From positions 2,829,570 to 2,893,569 of the forward strand of contig NZ_LN848257.1 of assembly GCF_001499735.1 (NCBI RefSeq): a DNA stretch of 64,000 nt, read 5' to 3'. Below the pieces are notes generated by a model. The model ran no database searches. It was given only the letters and a program-made list of their open reading frames with translations, and was not told the DNA's origin. Numbering within the stretch: the stretch's first letter is position 1; the number at the start of each line of letters is the position of its first letter. A program made the translations under genes and the position numbers. Positions 1 through 9,300 of the stretch are shown here, in pieces. The stretch comes from Thiocapsa sp. KS1 (lineage in GTDB: Bacteria > Pseudomonadota > Gammaproteobacteria > Chromatiales > Chromatiaceae).

Positions 1-3000
1 CGACCTGGACGGCGCCCAGGGTGCGCGTCCAATGGGCCTGGACCGCCTCCAGCGCGGCGCGAGCGGCGGACGCCCCGCGGTAGCGATTCACCAGCAGGCT
101 GGCATCGTCCGCGCCGCGCCGACCGGCCACGCCGAGCCGAAAGACGATCTCGTGGGTTTGCCCGGCGGCCAGATCGATGCCGACCTGGAGCGCGGCGCAG
201 GCATCCAGCCCGGCACCGACCTTCCCGGACAGGCGCACGCGCGTGAGCGCGGCCGGGGCGCCGAGGGTTCCGTTGCGCCCGATGAATTCGGTCCGGTCGC
301 CGCTCAGGGTGCGCGTTTGGTCGTCCACGTCGAAAAAGGCGCGACGGTCGGCGAACTCGGTGTTGTATGGGTTGTGCGCGAAGAGCGCGCCGCTGATCGG
401 GTCGATCTCGGTGATGACGTGCAGGGTCGACTTGGGCCGCAGATCCCCGAGCACCCATTCCACGTAGCCGGTCGCGGACAGCCGGCGCGTCTGATTGGAG
501 CGATTGCGCAGCTTGAGCACCGAGAACTTGATGGGTGCGTCCACCGCGACATAGACCAACAATTCAGACTCGATCCCGTCCTCGGTGTGCTCGAAGACGC
601 TGTAGCCGAAGCCGTGCCGGCTGACATACTCCGACGCACCGCCGGCGGGCAGCGGCGTAGGCGACCACAGGTGACCGCTCTCCTCGTCGCGCAGATAGAA
701 TGCCTCTCCGCTCGTGTCGCCGACCGGGTCGTTGTGCCAGGGCGTGAGGCGGAAGGCGTGGGCATTCTCGTTCCAGGTGTAGGCCATACCGCTCGCCGAG
801 ACGACCGTCCCGAAGTGAGCATTGGCCAGGACGTTGACCCAGGGCGCGGGTGTGGTTTGGCCGGGCTGGGTCGTGACGAGGTATTCGCGCCCGTCGGGGG
901 AGAAGCCACCCAGGCCGTTGTCGAAGAGCCGCGGCGGGCGGACGTCGGGATCCGCGTCGCCGGCGGATCGGGACTCGATGCCGCGACTCCATTCGGCAAA
1001 ACGGCTGCGGGTCGGGAGCAGGCGCGGGACCCGCACCTGCGGCGGCGCACGCCGAGCGAGCTGCTCGGCCAGGGTGCCCCGGGTGTCGCTGAGGATGGCC
1101 CGTGCCACGGTCTGGAAGAGGATGCGGTCCTCGTTGGAGATCTGATCGGCCGGGCGTACGAAGATGCCGCCGGGCCGATCGATCACATGCGCATCCGCAC
1201 CCGCGGCGATCAGACCCAGGATCTGATCCTGGAGCTGTTGGCGGTAACCGGCGCGATCCTCGTTCCAGATCACCAGATCCACGGTCAGTCCCTTCAGGCG
1301 CCAATAGGCATGCGCCTGGACCAGCTGATGGACCAGCTCGATGTTCTCCGGGTCGCCGATCTGTACCAGCACCATGGGCACGTCCCCGGACACCGCATGA
1401 CTCCAGAGCCCGGATTGTCCGCGCCGATTCTGGCCGAGCACGCTCGGCTCGGCGCGCAGCGAGGCATTGGCGTAGAGGATCGAGCTGGCCAGGCGTCCGT
1501 AGAGCTGCACGTCGGACTGGGTGGCGTTGATCTGGCGCAGCACCACCTGGCTGTGGGTCCAGGCCAGATCGAACACGCGATCGGCGAGTCGCTGATCCCG
1601 GTATTTCTCCACCAGGCTCACGGCGCTCTCGCGGCTCTCGCCGATACCGGTGACCCGATCGATGACGGCGAATTGATCCGGTTCCAGCGTGATGGCGTAG
1701 CGGATGACGACGACGGGATCCAGCACCGAGCCGGCGCTGCCCGAGAGGCCTTCATATCCGTGCATCGCCTGCGGGTCGGCGACGCTGCGGTTGCGCCCGA
1801 TGAAGCGCATCCGGTCCGTCTCGTAGGACGGTGCGCCGCACTCGGCCCCGCGCACCACCATCAGATGGAACATCCAGGGCGAGGACTCCTCGCGCGAGCG
1901 CGGCCGGCGGGTGCAGAGGATCGCCGGTTGCGGGTCGAGCAGCTCGGTCTGCACGAAGAGGTTGCTGAAGGCCGGATGCGAGGCGTCCGCGGCGGGCGGG
2001 GCGAGCACGACCTCGGCGTAGCTGGTGACCTCGATGACCCGGGGGCTGCGCGAGCGGTTGGTCAGACGCACCCGGCGCAGCTCGATGTCGTCTTCCGGGG
2101 AGACGGCGATCTCGGTATAGGACTCGATCCCCCGATCGCGGCGACGAAACTCGGCGCGGCCTTCCGAGAAGATGGCCTCGTAGCTGTCCGGCTCCGTGAG
2201 CGTCGGCTGATAGGCGGTCGACCAGAAGTCGCCGCTTGCCAGGTCGCGCACGTAGCAGAAGGTGCCCCAGTGGTCGCGGGTGGTGTCTTCGTGCCAGCGG
2301 GTGACGGCCAGATCCTTCCAGCGGCTGTAGCCGCCGCCCGCGTTGGTGACCATCACATGGTAGCGGCTGTTGGACAACAGCTTGACCTCGGGGATGGGCG
2401 TATCGGGGCTGGTAAACACGCGGATCTCCGCATCCTGACTTTCGGATGTGGTGCGAATGTCGGTGGGCTCGCCGGTCGCGTGCAGATAGAACGAAGGTGT
2501 CTTGGGGATGCGTTCCTGGAGCAGCAGGGCGGTCGCCTGAAACATCGGTGCCGCCATAAAGCGCCGCTGCATCGGACGGTCCAGGAGCAGATAGGCCAGC
2601 GACAGGAAACTCATGCCCTGGTGATGGGCCATGAAGGAGCGCACCAGGGCGCTCGTCTGACCGCGGGGCAGCCGGGACGGCGTGTAGTCGATCGCCTCGT
2701 AAAAGCCGTAACGGCCTTCGAACCCGTTCGCGGCGAGCCGCTGGAGATTCCGGCACGCCGCCTCGGGCGCGACCATCAACGCGAGTGCGCTGGCATAGGG
2801 TGCGATGACCAAATCCTCGGCCAGCCAGCGTTTGAGCCCCAGGCCGGGCACGCCGAAGGCGCGGTACTGATAGTTCAGATGCAGGTCGACGGTGTTGTAA
2901 CCGGATTCGGAGACGCCCCAGGGGACCCCGCGCTGCTTGCCGTACTCGATCTGCCGGGCCACCGCGGTGCGATAGGTCTGGTCGAGCAGGGTGTTGTCGT

Positions 3001-6000
3001 AGGTCGGCATCACCAGCAGCGGCATGAGGTACTCGAACATGGAGCCGCTCCAGGACAGGAGCGTCGACTCGCCGGCCGCGACGGTCAGCAGACGCCCCAG
3101 GGCAAACCAGCTCTCCTGCGGCAGATGGCCCTGCGCAATCGCCACGAAACTGCCCAGCCGCGCTTCGGAGGCCAGCAGGTCGTAGAAGCTCGCATCCTGC
3201 CGCCGCTCGGCGACGTTGTAGCCGATCGCCAACAGATGACGCGACGCGTCGTAGAGGAAGTCGTAGTCCGCCCGGGCCAACTCCCCGGCTTGCAGGGCCA
3301 GGCGCTCGAGCGCGGCGATCCGCTCGCCGGCTGCCCCGTCGAGGTTCCGGTCCGCGTCCAGACCGGCGAGCTGACGCAGCGTCAGGGACAGGTCGTGAGC
3401 CCCTTCTCCCTCGACCGCAACCGGGGCCGCCAGCCAGGGGGCGAGCACCAGCAGGTCATCCAGTAGGGCGCGGCATTGACGGACCAGGTCATGGGCCCAT
3501 TCAGTCGCGGCGCCTGTCGTGTGCGCATCCAACGCCGACGCCGCGGACTCGGCCGCCGAAGCCAGCGATTCGAGACACCGGCATGCCCTCGCCAGCGTGG
3601 CGGGCGGCGACTGCGCGGCCGACTCCAGGATCTGACGCAACGGCGTGAGTGCGGCCGGCAGGACGCCGTCTCGATGCGCCTCGGGACCGGCTTGGAGCGC
3701 GTCCGTCAGGATCCCGAAGCTGTCCTCGATCCCGTCCAGCCAGCGCGGGTTGAGGATCGGCGCGTCGATCAGCGCGAGCAGGCCCGGCTGCAAGGTCAGC
3801 AGGTGACCTGCGAGATTGCCGCTGTCCACCGAGGAGATATAGAGCGGGGCGAGCGGTTTGAGCGTCCGGGTGTCGTACCAATTGAAGAAATGGCCGCGAT
3901 AACGCTCCATGCCGGCCATCGTGCCCAGCGCACCGGCCGTGCGCTCGATCAGTCCCCTCGCCGACAGATAGCCGAAATCATAGGCGGCCAGATTCGCGAG
4001 CAGCGACATCCCCATGTTGGTCGGCGAGGTGCGATGCGCGACCACGGGCACGGGATGCTCCTGGTAGTTGTCCGGCGGCAGCCAATGATCCTCCGGCCCG
4101 ACAAACCGCTCGAAAAAGGCCCAGGTCTTGCGGGACAGCGTGCGGAGAAAGTGCACTTGATCGGCCGTCAGACGGGCCTCGCGACGGGTCAGCGGGCGGC
4201 TCATCCACCAGGCGATGGTGGGCGCGGCCAGCCAGAGCACGAGGATCGGCCCCGCGACGATCAGCACGGCCGGGTCGAGCCAAGCCAGCACGGAGCCCGT
4301 AACCAGGGCTAGCACGGGGGCGATCCACATCCGCCTGTGAAAGGCGAGGATGTCCCGGCGCGAGCGATCCAGATCGCCCGAGGAGGTCCATTCGAGCAGG
4401 CGTCGATGGCTGACCTGCATCCGCCAGAGGGTGCGGATCATGGCATCCAGGCCGAAGTACCCCTCGTAAGGGAGACAGGCGACGGTGAACAGCGCCTGCG
4501 CCGACTGCCGGATCGCGGCGCGGAGCGCGGCGGCAAGATGGTCGCGCCAGCGCACGTCGCCCGGCTTTTGCAGACCGTTCAGGAGCGCGGTCAGCAACGA
4601 CGGAATCAATGAGATCCCGAGCACCGCCAGGGTCCAGAGTCCGGGAGACGCCGTGAGCGTCCAGCCCAGCACGAACAGCAGCGTCAGGGCCGCCGGTACG
4701 AGGCTGCGCCGCAGATTATCGGCCAGCTTCCAACGCGACAGCGCCGAGAGCGGGTTGCGCCGCAGGCGTCCGTCGAGACCGGGAACGCGCGGCGAGAGCC
4801 AGCGCGCGATTTGCCAGTCGCCGCGAATCCAGCGGTAGCGGCGGCTGACGTCCGCGCTGTAACAGGCGGGATAGTCCTCGTACAACTGCACATCGGAGAC
4901 CAACCCCGAGCGGACATGACAGCCTTCGAGCAGGTCATGACTGAGGATGCGATTCTCCGGAAAACGCCCCTCGAGCGCCTGCTCGAAGACAGCGACATCG
5001 TAGATGCCCTTGCCGATGAAGGAGCCTTCGTGGAACCAATCCTGGTAGACATCGGAGACGGCGTGGGTATAGGGATCGATGCCGGCGTCGTCGCCGTAGA
5101 GCCGCGCATAGCGCGAGCGATTCGCGCCGGGCAGACTCACGGCCACGCGCGGTTGCAGAATCGCGTAGCCTTCCGAGACGACCTGCCGCTCGGGGTCGTA
5201 GTACGCCCGATTGAGGGGGTGTGTCAGGGTCCCGACCAATTCGCGCGCCGCATCGCGCGGGAGCTGGGTGTCGGTGTCCAGTGTAATGACGTAGCGCACG
5301 CCGAGCAGGATCCGCGTCTCTCCCACGATCGTTGCGAAGCGATCGGCGGCCCCGCCGCGCAACAGCGCGTTCAGATCGGCAAGCTTGCCGCGTTTGCGCT
5401 CGTAACCCATCCAGATCCGCTCTTGCGGATTCCAGCGGCGCGGGCGGTGTAGGAGAAAAAAGCCATCCCCGCCCTCGCGTGGGTATTTCGCGTTCAGGGC
5501 CTCGATCCCGTCCACGGCCAACCGCACCAGTGCCGCGTCGTCGGGCTGGGTCTGCGTCGGCGCATCGCGAAAATCGGTCAAGAGGGCAAAGTGCAGGCGC
5601 TCGTCCCGATTGGCCAGGAACCTCACCTCCAGCCCCTCGAGCAGCGCCTCGATGCCCGCCGCGCCGGTGAGCATGGTCGGGGTCACCACCAGGGTGCGCG
5701 ATTCCGACGGAATGCCGAGCGAAAAATCCAGGCGCGGCAGCGGGTAGGGGGTCGCGAGCACGGTGGCCAGCCAGTTCACCAGCGCCACCGCGAGCTGACT
5801 GGTGCCCAGCACGGCAGGGACCGTCAGGAGCAGGAGCAACCAAACCGGCAGGCTGCCGGACTGCGCCAGCAGCGCCCCGGCGAAGAGCGCCGTCAACACG
5901 AGGATCGCCCCGAGATAGAGAAACAAGGGGAACCGCCGGCTCTGTCGTTGCAGCGATTCCAGGGTACAGAGGCAGGCGCGCGCCCGGCGCTCGAGTCGCG

Positions 6001-7180
6001 GCAATCCGCGATCGATCAGATAAAATCCCACGTGTGCCGCACGCTCGGCGCCGTCGTTCACGGCCGCGCCTTCGCGCGCCAGCGCGACCGCCCGGCGCGC
6101 CACCTCCGCCTCGGACAGGGCGCTGTTCTTCGCGATCTTCTCCACGACATGCCGATAACGATCGCGGGTCGCAAAGTCCATCCGGCCGTAGATCCCGCCC
6201 GGATCCTCGCGCAAGGTCTGCTCGACCAGGCTCATGGTTTCCACGAACTCGCGCCAGTCCAGCGCACCGAGGAAACGCAGACTGCCGATACTGTTGCCGA
6301 TGGACACCTGATCGGCGGCCTGTTGCCGGTTTTCAGCCTGCACCAACTGCTCGATCGCCAGACCCGACTCGGCGAGCTGCTGCTCGATCCAGGTCAGCGG
6401 CAAAGCCAATGCGGAGCTCTGGCCCTGCAACCGACGCGCAAGCTCCGCGACGAAGGCGCTCGACAGGGGCGGGTTCGAGCGTGCCATGTCGGCGATCACG
6501 AGGATCAAATTCTTGGGGTCCTGCTCGACCATCGCCATCATCCGATCGGCCCAGCCGTCGGCCAGGTTCTGGTCGGTCCGGCTGGCGGCAATGAGGACCG
6601 CGACCCGGCGCAGATTCTCGATCAGCGCCAGTCGCAGCATGATCGGGATGGCCCATAGCTCACCCAGCCGCAGCGTGGTGACTGTCTGATAGGCCGACAC
6701 GAAACAGTTGAGGTTTTCGGGATCGACCCGGCCGTCGCCGTGGGCGATGATCTCCAGCGCGAGGTCATAGACGCGCGGCAGTCCGGCGGAGGGTCCTTGG
6801 AGCAGGCGCGGCAGTTGCCGGCTGTAGCCCTTGGGGAGATGTCGCTTGGCGGTGCGGATCTGATCTTCGATCAGATAGAAATTGTCGAGCAGCCATTCGC
6901 CGGCCGGCGCGATCCGGCGGTTCTCCGTGACCGCGGCCATGAGCAATCGGGAGACGCCGATCAGGATGGTTTCATTCTCGGTCAGGCGAGCGAGCAGACG
7001 GTCCGGCGGGTGTCCGGGCATCAAGGCATGCGCCTCGGCGAGTCGCTTGCCGTGCTCTTCCATCTGCACGGCGCTGAAGAGCTCCGAGCGCAACGGCGGC
7101 TCGTCGCCGACAGACGCTTTGGTCAAACCCTGACCGGGAAGCCATCTCCTGAATTGGAGCAGGGTGTCGCGAATCGCCAA
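1..7180 (-). CDS. ndvB: Cyclic beta-1,2-glucan synthase, N-terminal ~2393 codons (cut by left edge)
   Basis: One uninterrupted minus-strand frame runs from 7180 off the left edge. It encodes a giant inner-membrane NdvB/ChvB-type enzyme that builds cyclic beta-1,2-glucan from UDP-glucose. Visible in order: a long cytoplasmic N-terminus; hydrophobic segments near residues 413-475; a glycosyltransferase domain with the DxD motif LDTDTQLPRD near residue 633; more membrane segments near 823-863 and 950-990; then glucoamylase-like and GH94-type phosphorylase domains with PWGVSESGYN near residue 1418. Known family members are about 2800-2870 residues, so roughly 450 residues lie beyond the edge. No ATG is available near the N-terminus: an in-frame TGA lies at 7243-7241, and I place the start at TTG 7180-7178, preceded by AAGGAG at 7192-7187. 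The next gene on this strand is separated by a palindromic repeat. Function is confident; the start is an inference. Confidence 0.93.
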   Translation of the reverse strand, partial: MAIRDTLLQFRRWLPGQGLTKASVGDEPPLRSELFSAVQMEEHGKRLAEAHALMPGHPPDRLLARLTENETILIGVSRLLMAAVTENRRIAPAGEWLLDNFYLIEDQIRTAKRHLPKGYSRQLPRLLQGPSAGLPRVYDLALEIIAHGDGRVDPENLNCFVSAYQTVTTLRLGELWAIPIMLRLALIENLRRVAVLIAASRTDQNLADGWADRMMAMVEQDPKNLILVIADMARSNPPLSSAFVAELARRLQGQSSALALPLTWIEQQLAESGLAIEQLVQAENRQQAADQVSIGNSIGSLRFLGALDWREFVETMSLVEQTLREDPGGIYGRMDFATRDRYRHVVEKIAKNSALSEAEVARRAVALAREGAAVNDGAERAAHVGFYLIDRGLPRLERRARACLCTLESLQRQSRRFPLFLYLGAILVLTALFAGALLAQSGSLPVWLLLLLTVPAVLGTSQLAVALVNWLATVLATPYPLPRLDFSLGIPSESRTLVVTPTMLTGAAGIEALLEGLEVRFLANRDERLHFALLTDFRDAPTQTQPDDAALVRLAVDGIEALNAKYPREGGDGFFLLHRPRRWNPQERIWMGYERKRGKLADLNALLRGGAADRFATIVGETRILLGVRYVITLDTDTQLPRDAARELVGTLTHPLNRAYYDPERQVVSEGYAILQPRVAVSLPGANRSRYARLYGDDAGIDPYTHAVSDVYQDWFHEGSFIGKGIYDVAVFEQALEGRFPENRILSHDLLEGCHVRSGLVSDVQLYEDYPACYSADVSRRYRWIRGDWQIARWLSPRVPGLDGRLRRNPLSALSRWKLADNLRRSLVPAALTLLFVLGWTLTASPGLWTLAVLGISLIPSLLTALLNGLQKPGDVRWRDHLAAALRAAIRQSAQALFTVACLPYEGYFGLDAMIRTLWRMQVSHRRLLEWTSSGDLDRSRRDILAFHRRMWIAPVLALVTGSVLAWLDPAVLIVAGPILVLWLAAPTIAWWMSRPLTRREARLTADQVHFLRTLSRKTWAFFERFVGPEDHWLPPDNYQEHPVPVVAHRTSPTNMGMSLLANLAAYDFGYLSARGLIERTAGALGTMAGMERYRGHFFNWYDTRTLKPLAPLYISSVDSGNLAGHLLTLQPGLLALIDAPILNPRWLDGIEDSFGILTDALQAGPEAHRDGVLPAALTPLRQILESAAQSPPATLARACRCLESLASAAESAASALDAHTTGAATEWAHDLVRQCRALLDDLLVLAPWLAAPVAVEGEGAHDLSLTLRQLAGLDADRNLDGAAGERIAALERLALQAGELARADYDFLYDASRHLLAIGYNVAERRQDASFYDLLASEARLGSFVAIAQGHLPQESWFALGRLLTVAAGESTLLSWSGSMFEYLMPLLVMPTYDNTLLDQTYRTAVARQIEYGKQRGVPWGVSESGYNTVDLHLNYQYRAFGVPGLGLKRWLAEDLVIAPYASALALMVAPEAACRNLQRLAANGFEGRYGFYEAIDYTPSRLPRGQTSALVRSFMAHHQGMSFLSLAYLLLDRPMQRRFMAAPMFQATALLLQERIPKTPSFYLHATGEPTDIRTTSESQDAEIRVFTSPDTPIPEVKLLSNSRYHVMVTNAGGGYSRWKDLAVTRWHEDTTRDHWGTFCYVRDLASGDFWSTAYQPTLTEPDSYEAIFSEGRAEFRRRDRGIESYTEIAVSPEDDIELRRVRLTNRSRSPRVIEVTSYAEVVLAPPAADASHPAFSNLFVQTELLDPQPAILCTRRPRSREESSPWMFHLMVVRGAECGAPSYETDRMRFIGRNRSVADPQAMHGYEGLSGSAGSVLDPVVVIRYAITLEPDQFAVIDRVTGIGESRESAVSLVEKYRDQRLADRVFDLAWTHSQVVLRQINATQSDVQLYGRLASSILYANASLRAEPSVLGQNRRGQSGLWSHAVSGDVPMVLVQIGDPENIELVHQLVQAHAYWRLKGLTVDLVIWNEDRAGYRQQLQDQILGLIAAGADAHVIDRPGGIFVRPADQISNEDRILFQTVARAILSDTRGTLAEQLARRAPPQVRVPRLLPTRSRFAEWSRGIESRSAGDADPDVRPPRLFDNGLGGFSPDGREYLVTTQPGQTTPAPWVNVLANAHFGTVVSASGMAYTWNENAHAFRLTPWHNDPVGDTSGEAFYLRDEESGHLWSPTPLPAGGASEYVSRHGFGYSVFEHTEDGIESELLVYVAVDAPIKFSVLKLRNRSNQTRRLSATGYVEWVLGDLRPKSTLHVITEIDPISGALFAHNPYNTEFADRRAFFDVDDQTRTLSGDRTEFIGRNGTLGAPAALTRVRLSGKVGAGLDACAALQVGIDLAAGQTHEIVFRLGVAGRRGADDASLLVNRYRGASAARAALEAVQAHWTRTLGAVQV

Positions 7181-7273
7181 ATGACTCTCCTTCAAACGTC
7201 CGATCTCCGACGCGGAGAGGCCATCCTCTGCGGACGAAGGTCACGCTCGACGGCCTCTTCATCCAACCGGCCA

Positions 7274-7352
7274 GTAGGGTGGACGAGCGAGAGCGAAGTC
7301 CACCGAGCCCGGCGCCGGCGCCGGTGGACTGCGCTGCGCTTGTCCACCCTAC
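7274..7352. repeat. Paired REP-like hairpins (BIME-like)
   Basis: Outer arms GTAGGGTGGAC (7274-7284) and GTCCACCCTAC (7342-7352) are perfect inverted repeats. Inside are two smaller hairpins in opposite orientation: GGTGGAC 7278-7284 with GTCCACC 7298-7304, and GGTGGAC 7324-7330 with GTCCACC 7342-7348. The first loop reads GAGCGAGAGCGAA. It lies between ndvB and the coiled-coil gene and could stabilise or terminate a transcript. Confidence 0.75.
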
Positions 7353-7386
7353 AGTTGCGTTTCATGCAACGCGATGGACTGACTCT

Positions 7387-7674
7387 TTACTTATAATGCG
7401 ACTTGAACGTATTGAAGGAGTCCTTGAAGGCATCCCAGGCCCGCTCGGTTTCCAATTTGAGCTGCTCCCAGTTGCTTTCCGTAGCGGCCTGCATCTCCTC
7501 CAGCCGCTTCTCGCCTTCGGCACGCGTCGCGCGTAGCGCCACAAGCTGTTCTTCGTATTTCACCTTGGCCTCTTCCTTGATGTCGTGCGCCTTTTCCTGA
7601 AGCACGTCGATTTCGGCATTCCAGGCGTCGATCCGCGTCTTCATGTCCGCAATAAATTCGTCTTTCGTCAGCAT
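7387..7674 (-). CDS. Small soluble coiled-coil protein, Sll1863-like stress family
   Basis: This 95-residue protein is almost wholly charged and heptad-rich (for example EVDVLQEK-like and RAEGEKRLEEMQ stretches), predicting one long helical coiled coil with no signal peptide or membrane segment. The length, the opening MLTKDEFIADMKTRIDAWNAEI and the ending around WDAFKDSFNTF fit the small proteins often named Sll1863-family stress response proteins; this is by recollection of the family, not a search. No enzymatic motif is seen. It is the last of four minus-strand genes (8910 to 7387) facing away from a Crp/Fnr-type regulator, which suggests membership of a stress or envelope cassette. The biochemical role is unknown. 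Confidence 0.8.
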   Translation of the reverse strand: MLTKDEFIADMKTRIDAWNAEIDVLQEKAHDIKEEAKVKYEEQLVALRATRAEGEKRLEEMQAATESNWEQLKLETERAWDAFKDSFNTFKSHYK

Positions 7675-7704
7675 GGGTTCTTGCTCCTGTTTCTGATCGT
7701 CAAC

Positions 7705-7719
7705 CCGGCGAAACGCCGG
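7705..7719 (-). terminator. Possible hairpin after the secreted-protein gene
   Basis: CCGGCG (7705-7710) and CGCCGG (7714-7719) form a perfect 6-bp stem with a 3-nt loop in the gap between the secreted-protein gene and the coiled-coil gene. There is no T run on either side, so intrinsic termination is doubtful; it may only be a processing hairpin. Confidence 0.3.
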
Positions 7720-7767
7720 AATTCAAGTATTCGCTCGCCATTCCCTTGGCCGTCGAGCTCGCCGTGC

Positions 7768-8355
7768 CTACTTCTTCCAGTAGAAGTCCAAACGCGATTG
7801 GCCGGAACCATCCACCTTGAAGGTCTTGCGCTGTGTCTCGTCCCGACCGCGTAGACCCGTTGGGGTGACCTCCAGGTTGTAGTCGCCCGGCGGCAGTTGG
7901 GCGAAGAACCAAGGTCCTTTCGATTTCGCGGTCAAGACCGGCCCGCCGTGCGCATCCAGAATGTTCACTTGGACCGACGAGAGATATTCGCCGCTGCCCT
8001 CTGTCGCGAAGAGCAGGCGCAGGTTGAACTGACTGGACAGGGCATCGAGCTCGGCGCGCTCGCTTTCCCCGATACCGCCCGAAACATAGCGAATGTCGCC
8101 GTCGGTTTTGATTTCCGACGACGTGTCCCCCGTCGACTCCCGGCCGGGGGCGGCGACATCCGTGGACGTCGGCGAGCCGAGAGTCTCGGCCGGCCGAATC
8201 CCGTACTCCGTCCGCGTCTCCGCGAGCTGCAGATCCCGCACGCCCGGAATGGGCATCTCCATGTTGCCCGACGGCTCCGGTCCGGCGGACTGCACCGCTG
8301 CGCCGCCGAACATCAACACCATCGCCATCAAGCCCTGCAGTGTTTTGTTGGTCAT
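7768..8355 (-). CDS. Secreted/periplasmic protein of unknown function with beta-rich C-terminal domain
   Basis: The 195-residue product begins MTNKTLQGLMAMVLMFGGAA, a classical signal peptide with probable cleavage after VQSAG. An upstream in-frame start at 8466 would put about 37 basic residues before it, so ATG 8355 is preferred. Residues 30-100 are polar and low in structure (DTSSEIKTDGD region). The C-terminal half (RLLFATEGSGEYLSSVQVNI to DYNLEVTPTG and KTFKVDGSGQSRLDFYWKK) alternates hydrophobic strands and glycines in a way that recalls carboxypeptidase-regulatory or transthyretin-like beta sandwiches (inference). No catalytic residues stand out. Gene context is the small envelope cassette next to the Crp/Fnr regulator. 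Confidence 0.75.
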   Translation of the reverse strand: MTNKTLQGLMAMVLMFGGAAVQSAGPEPSGNMEMPIPGVRDLQLAETRTEYGIRPAETLGSPTSTDVAAPGRESTGDTSSEIKTDGDIRYVSGGIGESERAELDALSSQFNLRLLFATEGSGEYLSSVQVNILDAHGGPVLTAKSKGPWFFAQLPPGDYNLEVTPTGLRGRDETQRKTFKVDGSGQSRLDFYWKK

Positions 8356-8462
8356 CTTTAAGGGTCTCGTTCGCCGACGTGAAAGAGGCCGGAAAAAAGG
8401 TTCCCGGCAAGTGAATTGCTCCGCACGGGAGACCGAGACCCATGCCTTCCGAAGGATGAACC

Positions 8463-8681
8463 TCAAGTGTTCCTCGGCACGAGCAATAAAGCTGCGCCGA
8501 CCACGATCGACGCCACGCCGGCCCAGATCGGAATATTGACCGTCTCCCGGTCTTGGACCGTCAATTCGAGCGGACCCAGTTGGGCCTGCGTGGTCTCCTT
8601 CGTATAGCTGAATCCACCATACGCCAATCCCAGACCACCGCCGATTATCAGCACGACACCGACCATCTTGAGTGCGTTCAT
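8463..8681 (-). CDS. Small inner-membrane protein, two predicted helices
   Basis: A 72-residue protein with two hydrophobic helices: MVGVVLIIGGGLGLAYGGF near the start and IWAGVASIVVGAALLLV at the end, joined by a polar segment (YTKETTQAQLGPLELTVQDRE). The layout resembles the DUF3185-type small membrane proteins, where a short polar region faces the periplasm or cytoplasm between two helices. No catalytic motif is present. It sits between the tiny 62-residue membrane protein and the secreted protein, all on the minus strand, and is probably co-transcribed with them. Function unknown; stress-linked membrane role inferred only from neighbours. Confidence 0.78.
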   Translation of the reverse strand: MNALKMVGVVLIIGGGLGLAYGGFSYTKETTQAQLGPLELTVQDRETVNIPIWAGVASIVVGAALLLVPRNT

Positions 8682-8721
8682 CTCATCTCCCGATATGGAT
8701 ATCCGTTTGCTGTCCGCACGA

Positions 8722-8910
8722 TTAGCCGATGCGTATTCCGGACATAGAGCCGAGGAGTCCGAAAGCGGACAGCAGCCAAAGCACCACGAAGATCACGACC
8801 ACCACATTCAGGATCTTCTTGATGGTTCCATCCATCGGAATGTAATTGTTGATCAGCCACAGGATGACCCCGATGACGACCAAAACGACGACCAAGTTGA
8901 TTAAATTCAT
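8722..8910 (-). CDS. Tiny membrane protein resembling the Thivi_2564 family
   Basis: A 62-residue, nearly all-hydrophobic protein: helix 1 covers LINLVVVLVVIGVILWLI, a short NNYIPMDGTIKKI linker follows, and helix 2 covers LNVVVVIFVVLWLLSAFGLL. The conserved-looking NYIPMDG-KIL linker matches my memory of the small membrane family named Thivi_2564, typical of purple sulfur bacteria. It is the first gene of the minus-strand cassette, 390 bp from the divergent Crp/Fnr regulator start, so its promoter must lie in that gap. No function is known. Confidence 0.75.
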   Translation of the reverse strand: MNLINLVVVLVVIGVILWLINNYIPMDGTIKKILNVVVVIFVVLWLLSAFGLLGSMSGIRIG

Positions 8911-9300
8911 GTCTAGTCTCCCATGATGGTTAAGAAGCCCTCGGGACGTGGTACCGTCGCGAACCGGCCGGTTTTCACGGCGCCCCTCTGCTCACGGTCG
9001 AAGAGGGTCATACAGGATGAGGGGCAGGTTGACACGCGTCGCCGCCCCGGTCTGTACGCCATCGCACATAAAGGCGCCGATCGACGCGCTATGTTTGTTA
9101 GCGCACTGAATAAAGGCGCTTTTTGACGTAAATGCTAAAGCTCGAAAGCTGACGGACCCCCGCAGGCCGAGACGGGGTTCAGCGACCCATCGGGATCACG
9201 GCTTGGCGCTGGACGGCAAACCTTCGCCCCCCGTGTCCCACGGCAACGCGCCCCGCTTGCCGAGTGTTTCCGTTCCAACCGGCCTACGAGGAGACCGCAC
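8911..9300. promoter_or_regulatory. Divergent intergenic region with a dyad at 9086-9104
   Basis: This 390-bp gap separates the minus-strand envelope cassette from the Crp/Fnr regulator and should hold promoters for both. The clearest element is an inverted repeat GCGCTA (9086-9091) and TAGCGC (9099-9104), followed by an AT-richer stretch ending AAAGGCGCTTTTT near 9113-9125. I cannot place -35/-10 boxes with confidence. Confidence 0.4.

Noticed and set aside
32..3466. A 1144-codon open frame on the plus strand opposite the glucan synthase
   Set aside because: It has no recognisable domain, and the opposite strand carries clear NdvB/GH94 motifs; long antisense frames are expected in GC-rich genes.
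7261..7360. Possible attachment site or integron-like repeat
   Set aside because: Arms and loops fit REP/BIME hairpins; no integrase or cassette structure is present.
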